NCBI GenBank assembly: GCA_033675265.1
Contig: JAUJYZ010000813.1
Coordinates: forward strand, 62,001 to 126,000
Direction: 5' to 3'
Origin: Actinostola sp. cb2023
Lineage: Eukaryota; Cnidaria; Anthozoa; Actiniaria; Actinostolidae
Length of the DNA: 64,000 bases
Under the pieces are notes generated by a model. The model saw nothing but the letters and a program-made list of their open reading frames with translations, did no database searches and had not been told where the DNA came from. How positions within the stretch are numbered: position 1 is the stretch's first letter; every line of letters begins with the position of its first letter. Both the position numbers and the translations under genes were made by a program. This document shows, piece after piece, positions 37,301 through 49,300 of this stretch.

Positions 37301-40300
37301 CACACGTTCCTAACAAATATAAGCGAACAATAATATATTACAAAGTGTAACAAAGTACGTTTTTATAAACATTTAAGCAGTCTTTTGTCAAAGAAAAATC
37401 ACAATTTACCTTGTTTGAGTCCAATGCACCATTTATATTCCACAATGCTACTCTCAGGATCTTCAAAACCATTCCAGTGAGCAGCAAGAACTTGGGTATC
37501 AGTTTGGTAGTCGATATCGTTATAATAAACACCACTTTGTCCAGTAATGTTACCATCAAAGACTACACCGGATGAAGGTGGGGTCAAATCAACAACAACC
37601 TGTTGTGTGGTAATCGAAGATTTCAAACCAAGCATGTTATAACCAACAATTGTCACAGAGAATAGAATTCCATGTGACAAGGTGAAATTCATGTCGTCAA
37701 GATCATTTGATCTTTGTAGATTGCTTATTCTGGTCAAATTCAGTAAATCGTCTTGGAATTGATAGGAACCAACACCAATCTTGAAATGACTTATACCACT
37801 TTCTTTGTCGTCCATTTTCCATGTGATCGTAGGCGGAGATGGCGAATTCATATATAGTGTGTCTCTACCGGTAGTTGGGGAAACCTCAATGAGACTTCCT
37901 AAGGGAATACTTCGATCAACTAATACACCATCGGATGTGGCGCGAACACTTTCTCCCCTGCTATTGTACGCCTTTACGGTAGCATAGTACTTGGTGCCAT
38001 GGGAAAGCGTGATGTTGTAGAAGCGATGAGCGTACTTTCGGAGATGGTTTACGTTCATGTAAGACCATGTACAAACATCTTTTTCAGATGGAGTAGGTTG
38101 ATGGTCGCCAATACACCACTCGTAGGCAGACACTCCAAACACAGGATCTTTAAATCCATCCCAGAACGCCCAAATCGCTCGATCATCAAGTTGAAAATCT
38201 AAATCTTTCTTTGATTTTCTTGGGCCGTCGTTCACAATTCCAGCGGATAATTTTCCTAAGGTGACTTTCATACCTTCGGAGCAATCCGTCCTTGCCAGAC
38301 CAGCTCCATTCGTTGCTCTGATGCACACATAATATGTGGTATTTCCGACAAGTGTGAAGTTAGTGATTTGTACCCCACCAATAGATTCATTGGCAGAAAT
38401 TTGGGTGTAGTGACTGTTATCTAATTTTCGCACAGTTTCTAAATTGCTGCCCACTGACCAACTGTATTCCGCTATGTCACTTTCATCATCAGTAAACCCT
38501 GTCCACGAGACCGTCAATGACGATCCTGGTACAATATTTTTGTTTCTGTCATAGTTTAGAGGCAAAACATACTGCGCTGTAACGATACCAGGTTTCGGTG
38601 GGGATCGATCAATCACAGCTCCATTAGAAACGGCTTGGCTTGAAAGACCAGCAAGGTTAGTAGACACGAGAAAAAAGAAGTATGTTCTTCCTTGTTGCAC
38701 TTGGACTTGAGATTTCGTCAAACTCAAACCTGACGAAGCTGTGTCAATAGTTTGTAGGTTGACAAGATTGGGTTTGTCAGGTCTACTTCCAAGTCCCCAC
38801 TTTAAGGATGCTATTCCACTTTGCTGATCTTTTAAACTCCAGGTTGCAGATAAAACATCATTATTAGGATTAAATGCAAGTTTAAGATTGCTGACAATTG
38901 GAGGAGTACTATCTACGAGAACACCACTTGTCCAGTAAGTAGACTTCAAATTAACAGCATTCGTAAGCTCTATGCCCACTCGGTATTTCTTTCCTTCTTC
39001 GTACTTTGACAGCCATAATCCATTGCCAGTTATTGAAGCTGACCCTGTTGAGTTTAGTTTTTCTTTCTTGGAATGAAACGGCAAAACAAATTCGTGACTG
39101 CTCATATCTTGCACAGCAAAACGAAGTTTGGTAATAGGTGATTCCTTATCAGAACATTTCCAGGAAACCACCAGTGTATTTGTTAGTCCAATAAAACGCA
39201 GAGTTTTCTTGGCACCATGCCATACTTTGTCGCACGTTGGTGGAGTAATATCGACGATAAAGCCATCAGACAACAGTGATAATGTCAGACCTACGCCGTT
39301 GAATGCAGTTACATTTGTGAAGTACTTTTTACCAACTTGAAGTGGGAGCTTCAGCGCTATAGATGCTGAATTGATGCTACCTGAAAAGTCATACGGTCCT
39401 TGTTGACTCGACTGATCTGAATTCTGGATAAAAGCTTGATACCTTTTAATTCCACTCTCGATGTCGTAAAACCTCCAGCTCACGTCGATTACGGTAGTAG
39501 AATTTTGATATTCTCCATCGTGAATGCGTCGTCCACTAGGTGGACTATTATCATATACCACACCGTCAGAGGAAGACAGAGACTTGAGCCCGACTTTATT
39601 CTTGCATATTACAGTTGCAAAATATCTGATGCCGAGTTGAAGGTTAGCTGGTAGAACATATTTCGCTTGTTGAACAGGAACACTAGTGAAATTCATAATG
39701 TCAGATGAACCAGGCTGAAGCCCAAATGCTACTTTTACGGACTGCAGTTGTGTTTCCTTATCAACACATAACCAGTAGATGGAAAGAGACTGTACGTTCG
39801 TGTATTTATGAGTGATGCCTATTCTAGGACCGTGAGATACACGGATACTGAAAACTGGAGGAGTAGAATCAACCATGACTCCATTCGAAGAAACGGGAGC
39901 GCTTTGTATACCAATGTTGTTTAATGCTACTACAGTGGCATAGTATTTCTGACCACTTGCAAGTCTGGATATCTTTAAGCGTGTGCTAGCAGCGTTACGG
40001 ACAAGTCCTACGTTCATGAATTCTTGTATATCTTCTTTCCCTGGCGATGTTCCAAAAGCAAGATTGTATTGGATAATTTGAGTTTCTTGTTCTTTAAAGT
40101 TTTTCCAAGAAGCCCACAAGATGGAGCTTTCGATCTGCACGTCAATGTCCATACCAGAAATTCCATCAGTAACCGTACCGGGATATGGTGGGGTACTGTC
40201 GACAATAACTCCATTTGACGAAAAATGAGCAACATTTTGGGCATTATCGACTATTTTAAGACAGGCAAAATACTTAGAACCGGATTTGAGGCTAAGTCCA

Positions 40301-43300
40301 TATAGCACATGATGATTGGCATTCTTATTAGGAACAAGTTGATAAGGTATCACGTCACACTCTTGCTTATCATAGGTACTCTTAAGCCCTAAATAAATGG
40401 AATGTATGCCGGAAAAGTCAGTGAGTCCATACCAATGTACGCGGTAAATTGTGGAATAACTTTGGTACTTCACATCTTCCATTCCCCAACCGTCAAGGAC
40501 GACTGCATTTCTGGGTGGATCTGAATCTGATATGAGTGCTTCCGAAGATCCACCCCCAGTCAAACCAGCTCCATTCAGAGCCAAAACGGTCACAAAGTAT
40601 TTCCGATTATTTTCTAGTTTACTTGATCTTTCAGCTGTCCAGTTAACAGCAACCGTATAAGATGGCCGTAACAGCAACACGTTCTCTGAACTGCTTACAT
40701 CGTCTGCTCCAGTGTAGCTTCCAACGAAAACCTTATAAGCGAAGACTCTAGACAGGTCATCTTCAAGTTCAAAGTAAGATTGAAATGTGTACTCTTTTTC
40801 TTTTGTGTATCTAACCTTTTCTCCACGATGTCCATGTTGAAGGTTAATTATTTCTGGTGCACTACTGTCTACAATAAACGTATTAGAATAACCAACTGAA
40901 GTCATTCCCGCTTTGTCTTTTGCCTTTACTGCAACTGAGTAAACACCGTCTCTCAAGTTAATAGATCTTCCGCTCCTGCGTACTTTACCGACTTCGACAA
41001 AACCTTCAAGAAACCCTTCACTTGCTAAAGAAGTCACTGATAGTCCAAAGCTGTTGATACCAGAATGTACATCATAGAAACTATTGCTTGTGCACTTTGA
41101 GGAATCAATTGTATTCGAAATTCTATTTTCGTCTGCAGGACACCATTCCCATCGAGCCCATACTGATTTAGTTATCCACTGAAAGAGAACAGGTGGTCCA
41201 GTGTAACCAGTTAGTACTGCACCAGGATGTGGGGGAACGAAATCGACAATGGCACCATTACTACTTCCATTGACACACATTCCCACTCCATTGCACACGA
41301 CCACCGTTACGTAGTACTTTCGACCAGCATCTAGTATTAGTCCTGTTAGAGTAGCTTTAGTGACTTTGCCAATCGGCGTTAACTTCTTTACATCTGTTAT
41401 TCCTTGTTCGGTTCCCAAGCCAATGCGGTATTCGGCCAAGCCACTCTCAGCATCTACGAAAGCTTGTTCCCAGTGAGCACTGAAGGTAAAGCGATCTTTA
41501 GTGTAATTATAGTCCTTTCCTTGATATCCATCTTTTATATACTGTGACGCGACAAAAGGAGGAGTGTTGTCAATTAGAATACCATCAGATGACACTGTTC
41601 GACGAATGCCAGCACCATTGTATGCTTTGACAGTCACGTGATACCGTACTTTTGGTTCGATTTCCAAGCCGGCGGTAAATTTTACAAAATTACTGCCATC
41701 TGCCAAAAGCAATACGTTTAAGTTTTTGATGCTTTGAAACGATCTTATATCTTCGCCACCTGGATATGTACCAACAGCAAGTAATTGCTTTGTGATACCA
41801 CTCTCTTTGTCTACACAGCTCCATTTTGCTTGTATGCTATTAAGTTGGCGAACAAAATCTACGTCTGAGCTATCGTTTACGCTAATGACATCAAGTACAG
41901 GATTGCAGGAGGGAACAGTATTGTCTGCAACAAAGCCATCAGATTCTTTGGTTGTTTGTAATCCCGCAGCATTGGTACCTCGCAAGATTATATTATATCG
42001 TTGTCCTAGTCGAAGGTTAAGGTTTTCCATTAGTGGAGTTCTTTGTGAAAGTGGTATGTCCACAAATGGAGTAATGTCGATCTGTTTAAGGTTGTCATAG
42101 TATATTACTTTCCATTCGTACTTGACCATTGGACTTTCGCTATCTGTAAACGCTTCATACTTTGCTCTAACACGCTTTGTTGAAGGAATAAAGTCCACAT
42201 CCTCGTTTCCTGATCCGTCGAACAGGTATCCTGCTATAGGAGGCGTAGTATCTATGACAATACCATCACTACACATTATTGTCCTTAATCCAATAAAATT
42301 CGTGGCAATAATCCTTGTATAGTATTTAGCACCGTGCTTCAAACTAAGTCCTGATGTTTGTATTGAGGTTGTTTCTCCGACTGGCGCCAAACCGTAAACG
42401 TCAACTTCACTCTCGTTAAAAGCACATTTAGAAATTGATGAAATGCCCCATTTGACATCAACGATTTTCTGATTGGATGTGCTCCATGCAAAGTTTACCC
42501 CCATACCATAATCGTCAGACTGAAAGTCTCTGTCTAGACCAATATCAGATCCATCATTGACATAACGGATTTGTGGTCCAATTCTCTTAGCTTTAAAAAT
42601 AGGACAAAGTGCCAATCTGCTATCCAGTCCTCCGTCATTTGTTGCTCTGACGCTTGCATAGACATCTCGTCCATCCATTATTGGAATATTCTTGACAAAG
42701 GCACTCAGAGAAGTTCCAACGTTTGCGCCATAATCATCACCAGAGCCTTTGATGGATCCAATCTTTACCCAGTAATGATTTATCCTTGTGTCCTCTTTGA
42801 ATCCATGCCACTGAATAAAGTATGATTTGTCTCCCACTTGCTTTGCAGTACACGTGCCCGCTATAGGAGGTGTAGTGTCCACATCTTCCTTACAAGTTGA
42901 AAACAATGTACGTTCAATTTGTCTTGCGGACCACCACCATTCAGCTAAGGTCTTTTTGCTGCACCATCGAATTTTTATACTGCAGGAAAAGCACTTGCAT
43001 CTGATTCTTATGCAAAGACGAAAGCGATACCACAACCACACTCGTATCTTCAAAGGAGTCAACCGTATTTTAAGTTCAATACAAGCCTTGAGAGGCCACT
43101 TATCTATTTTCACGGTCAGTTCAGGAAGAAGATAGGTCTCCAGTAAAATCGCCTCTATTGTGATTCCTGCCTCGACAATAAAGATATTTATACTAGCGCC
43201 AGCATAAACACCTATCCAGGCACCGGGAATAAGTCCCACTTTGAATGTTTTATCCCTCATGCATAGTTTCCCATGGTAGTCTACAAACCAGTATCCACCG

Positions 43301-46300
43301 GCGCCAGCAAATAGCTTGACGGGAATACCAAAGACAACAATCACTTGCTGCCATTCAGGCATAAACTGTTGATACCCTCGTTTGTAATTTCCTCGTATAA
43401 GCGTCATGCACGAAGGCATTTCTCCAGCGCTTCTTTTGTTTCTGCTGTGAACCTCTTCGAGTTCTTCCGAGTAGACATCCGACTCCAGGAGCTCATTTTC
43501 TATGCTCCGTTTTCTTAGAGCTCCACAAATCAGATCGCCTAAGGGAAAAAGTCGGCGTGGAGTAATAATCCAGTCTCCCATAACTTTAAACATCAGACAA
43601 TTTTCAGTAATACCAAACGTCATCTTCAAAATAGGGAGTTTCAGACGAAAGTACCTGTCTTCAAAATCCCCACCGACGCTCTCGATGACATCTTTTTCAC
43701 TATACGTTCCACTTGAAAAGGCAATAACCAGGAGATCATTTTTCACCTTGCCCACTGATTCCAGTCCTGAAGGTGTACGAACAACCCTCGATAACGAGTT
43801 CTCACTTATTTCGTTGCCATCAGTAAGGTCGTGAAATTCAAGCTTGCATTGAAATCCAGCACGCATAGCACATCTTGACACAACTACGTATTCAGTATTG
43901 AATTGTCGCACTATTGCCATACCCTGCGCATCTTTACCGATAATTAATACTCGGTCCGGAGCGACAAGACTAGATAATAAATCTCCAGTAGGTGATAATC
44001 GATAACCATATCCTTTGCCATTTCTTCCATCTGTTACCCATAGCATGGTTTCTTGGTCATCAAATGAAACCGAAGTGGCAACACCTTCAACTGAGTAGGT
44101 CTTTGAGATTCCAACCCAGGTTGGAGTGGCTGTCGACATACTTCCAGTCACTGATCCCTTGCTGATTCGGTAAATATTGTAAGTCTCACCATTGCTTATC
44201 CAAATATTATTTCTTGCAATTGTAACACCACCAATTCCGCCAGTAAAGGGAGACTGTGCACTTCCAAGTTGAATGATTTTCTTAATAGTATTTCTTCCGA
44301 CATCAGTAACAACCAGTAATGATGCCTTTCCTTTATTAGCTGAGACTCCATGCATTCCGAGCAATATCTCTGATTTAGATAGCTGTGTGATGCCTTCGAC
44401 CTTGTAATTGTCAAATAAACCAGACACCAGCCATCTTCCACAGTCCTTCATAGAGGACAAGTCATCTAGATGAGGGAACTTCCAGGTGAATATTGTAGTA
44501 TAATAAAGCGATGAAGATCGTCTTAAAGGTCGAAGACACACGTCTGCGGAGCAATATGGATACTCACTCCATTTCTTGTATTGCGACAAATCCAGACCTT
44601 TCTGACGAAGCTGAATTTTATTTTGAAACTCCGTGACTTTGTCAAAGAATGCATTGACCTTATCGGTTGCCTCCTTCACTTTGTTAATGTACTTTGTCAT
44701 ATGTGGTTTTACAACATCACTTAGTTCTCCTGTTTCTGTAAGAAGCTTTATCACTGGACTAGAGAACGCATTGGTTATGCCACTTAGTTTCTTAGCATAG
44801 TCGGATGATTCCTTGATGATATTGTCAAGACCCTGAATAACAGCATTTATATCTTTGATCTTCTTCCATAAATTGTAAGACATATTAACTTTCTTGCTTA
44901 CATCTTCTATCTTTTTGATATGTTCGAAGATAGCATCATCGTAAACAGACTTCAACGCCTTAAAAGCATTTTGTAAGATTTCTTCCAATTTCTCTTTGCC
45001 TTCTCTTGCTTTTCGAACATAATCTATGACTCGATTTATCTTTTCCTTTACATCTTTGACACCTCTTTTACCTCTACTCGGTGATTTATGTTTTTCTTTT
45101 ACTTCAGCTGCCACATTTCGTCCAGTAACACTGCGCAACATGTCCTTGATCTTCTTCATATCGTCCTTCAAGTTGAATTCTTTCACTTGTTGGATCAAAA
45201 GCTTAACATTATCGATGACTTGCGTGATATTGTCAAGTCCAGCTCGACATGTGTTGAGCATTGCAGTATACCCACTAGCTTCTTTGAAATTGTTCTTTAG
45301 AATTTCAACTTTCTCTTGGATGCCTTTCGCTTGATCGATGAAGGCTTTTGATATGCACGCACCGCCTTTAATACATTTTTGAATCTTTAAACTCCTCCAC
45401 GTCTCGGGAATCATGTCGTATAACACTTTCACTTCGTTGCGCATGTCTTTATACTGATCAAGTGCGTACTTTCCGACAACCATCGCCTTTTGCACACATG
45501 GTTTGGTACTTTCAGTGAATATTGTAATAGCCTGTTGACAGTCTGGAAATTTGCTTACAGTAGCTAAGATTGGTGAGAAGTTGGAGCTGAAGGGCTTCAG
45601 GTTGATCAAAACATCCATCACATGGTTAACCATACTAGATATCTCTTTCAAGTCAGCTCTTACGTCTTCGATCGGTTGTTTTATTCGTCGAAGCTTTGAG
45701 CCTGCTTTGGTAATGAGTTTTTCAGCCTCCTCAGTGAAAAATCCATCGACTTCATCCACTATGTCGTAGCCACCGATCTTATTGAGCGTTTCACTTGCCA
45801 GTTTCTTAAACTTATCACAAAAGTCGCGAACTTTTTGGTCATAATCAATTCGAAATTCTTTCCGTATGTAAAGCTTACGAATGTCGTCCTTAAATGCTTG
45901 TGCTCGGTCAGCAAAGTTGATGATATCGTCGGCCGTTTGGCGCGCCTTTTGTGCATAACTAGGAATATTTCTCATGTGTTTCAGTACCTCATTTACTTTG
46001 GTTGCAATTTCTTGGACTTTCCCCAAAAAACCTTTCTTGGTATTCAAGATAGACATAAAATCACTAATCAAGCGGGCAATTTTTGAAAATTTACCCACAC
46101 GCACTGCCATATTCTCTTTGTACCATGCCTCTATCTTATTAACGGCGTTCTTAAGGTCTTGCCCAAGACCTTTAACCTTTTGTGCAACAGGACCAATAAA
46201 GCTTGTTAATTCAGACAAAGCTTCGCGTGAAACGTTTTGAACTTCATCGATTATGTTTGCAGAAAAGTCCGCCGCTTTGACACATACTCCTGTTACTTTT

Positions 46301-49300
46301 GAAGAGGTTCCGTTTGCAAATTCTACTACTTGGTCTGCTAGGGACTGAATTTCCTTCAGGCTTTGGGAGAGTTCCTTTAAAGATTTCGATACAAATCCAC
46401 GCGTAGCGAGAGTGAAATTTTTCTCGATGTCATCGATCAGCCGATCAATCATAATTGTATAGTTAACAAGTTCTTGAAGTGCACTTTGAGTGGTCGTATC
46501 TACAGTCTTTAGTATTGCTATTCCTTGTTTTTCGATGTTTTCTCCAAATGTCTTGAAATCACGCGATGAATTCAATGCGACTTTGTATACCTTACATAGC
46601 TTTTTGGCGCTTTTCTGAGCAAATTCTTTCATCGCTGGACCAATCTCTTTAAAGAAGTCAGTGATATCACTGATGTCAGTAATGTTGGGCATGGCAAAAT
46701 CGATGATGTTTAGAACTCGACCAAAAAAGTCCTTTAAAACGTCAGCTGGTGTGCGACCAACAGCTGTGGAATTCTTACCAAACAGCTCTTTGAAGATCTT
46801 TGATAGGTCTAAAATTTGGCCTGGCATTATGTTCTTAAAGAACTTTTCCAAGTCGAATGATGGTGTCTTGAATTTCTTTAAAAAGTCGCTAAGTTTTCCA
46901 AGCACATTAAGGAACTTCCTAAAGTCTGGCCCTTTGAGATCAAGATCGAAGTTGAGGTTTACTTTCCAATCAAAGCTCAAGCCAAAGTTGAACCAGTTCA
47001 CTTGTTGAATGGGAAATTTCCCTTCCAGCCTTGGAAGGTTTAGGCGTGGCAGCCGTATGTTTTCAAGTGCATCAAGCAGTGATGATAAATCCAAGAAGTT
47101 GTTGGCAAACCTGATGATTTTCATGCAAGTTTCAATGAACTTATCCATCGAGAACGAGAAGTGTATGGAAAATCTAAAAGGCATTTGAAGATTGAATCCT
47201 TTAGGAACAAAGTTAAGTCCAAGGGATTTAAAAAACTCTTTTATCTTGATGTCTTGAAAGTCAATTGATACCGACTTAAGCCATTTCAGAAGATCTTCAA
47301 TTTTAAAATTTGGAGGTAAATCATGTGGAAGGTGCAACTTGATCCTGTTAATGATGGTCATAATTTTGCTCAATGCTGCAATCACCTTTTTGAAAACATC
47401 ATCAACCACAGTCAGCTTGTTAAGCGCTATCTGAATCTTTCTGATGTTATTCATCAACCACTCCCAGTTCTTCAAGCGTTCGATAATCTTTTTTGCTAAA
47501 GTTAGGATCTTCTTCATCACGTTGATTGGTTTCAAAGGTTTGATGAGATTATCTACGAACTCTACAATTTTATTAACGAAATCAATAAGCTTCTGAATGT
47601 TGAGAGGTACATTGTCCTTGAGCTTGCCTTTGAACTTTTCGATGTGCTCGACAATAATATTAGTGATTCCATCGATTTTGGAAAAAATGTCGTCGCCTGC
47701 ATCAGCAATAGCATGGATCAGATCTTTAGGGATGTCATTCTTAAAACTAGCAGAAGCTTTGAAGGCAGCTTTACCTTTAACAATATCAAAACCCCACATC
47801 AAAATATGGGCGTCAATTTTCGCGTAGTTGTCAAGGTTTACTTCAAAGTTTCCTCCAAATATTCCAATTCTAAGTTTCACTTGATTTCGAAACTGAATTT
47901 GCGACTCGGCACCTAAGTATTTTCCACCAAAGTTTTTGTTCCATCTTCTGTTTGGACCCAGCTGAATCTCACGTGGTCGAAGGGCTGGAATAAGGGCGCG
48001 CTTTTGCCTTCTCAGAATATGTCTCCTTTTTCTTATGTGCTCTGTTTTAGGGTGATTATTGTGGTTTTCTAAAAACGTTTGAACAGTGTCATCAAGGGCG
48101 TCTCCATCCTCAGCGTGCCATATTGCGTGTTCAAGTGCCTGTACAATCTTGTCGCTTAGATCTTCGTGACGTTCAATGTACACTTCCATAACTGCAGCTT
48201 TAACATCGTTGTGTTCGTCGTTGTACAAGGTATTCAACAAGAAGTCGTTAGTGTGTTCCTTTGGAAGTTTGCGCATGCCTGAGACAACAGCTGACCTGAT
48301 TCCAGAGCTATCATGGTTTGCATGTTTAAGCATGGTGTTGAGCCCAGATAGGTGACCAAGGTTACCAAAAGCCCATATGTGATTTCTCAAAAATCCTACG
48401 TGTTCTTTACTGTCAGGGTCATGAATGCTTGATTTGTTGTTGTAGCTCTGGTGAATTAACTGCACGACTATGTCCGATAATGAAGTGTTGTATCCAGCCG
48501 TTTCTGCACGTTTAGTTAACCCTGCAAGAACCAACATTGCCATTGGTGACTTGTGCCCGTGATTCACGTACCTTTTTGCATTCCACAAAAGCGCATCAAA
48601 AAGGTTTTTCTGTATGGGTCCCTTTGGTATGTAGAAAATGCCTTCCAGAAGTGTTTCGTACTCTTCAAGTGTCAGCTTTTTGGGATACACTGACAAGAGA
48701 GCACTAGCAATGACATTTTGAGCCTGGTATTTACCATGACCAGCTAACACGCTCACAAGAACTGACCAGGAAGTCACGTTTTGATGGTTTCTCTGTAACA
48801 CCAACTGACAAATCTTCTGGAATACTTTATTGTCGTGTTGGGCAAGTTTGTGAATCTCTCGTGCACATTCTCCAATCTCTCTGTCTTTCACCGTGGGATC
48901 AGTGAAGCATCGCATTATCTCATAAAAAGGCCTGAACTTCATTTTGTCACCTCCAACGTCCTTCCATTTTATCTTGTGGGTATCTTTAAAGACAAGATTT
49001 TCACGGTGGAGTCCTGCAAGATCTTGCTGGACGTGGTCGTCCAAGGTTGCTTCTCTTCTAGATCGGTGGTGTGGAGATTTACTTGAACGTTCTTTGCATC
49101 CAACTAATGTCAACTTGCTATAACCACTCGTGGAAATTTGGATGTCCTGTTCGTTTTCTTGATATTCTTTCTTATTCTCTGCTCTTGGGTGTCCTTTTGC
49201 AGACTCAAAGACTCCATTATGCTGCCGATGCACTTTGTAAATTTGACCTTCTATAACCTGTACAATTCCTCTATGCTGTGACTGAACTTTGTGTTCACCA

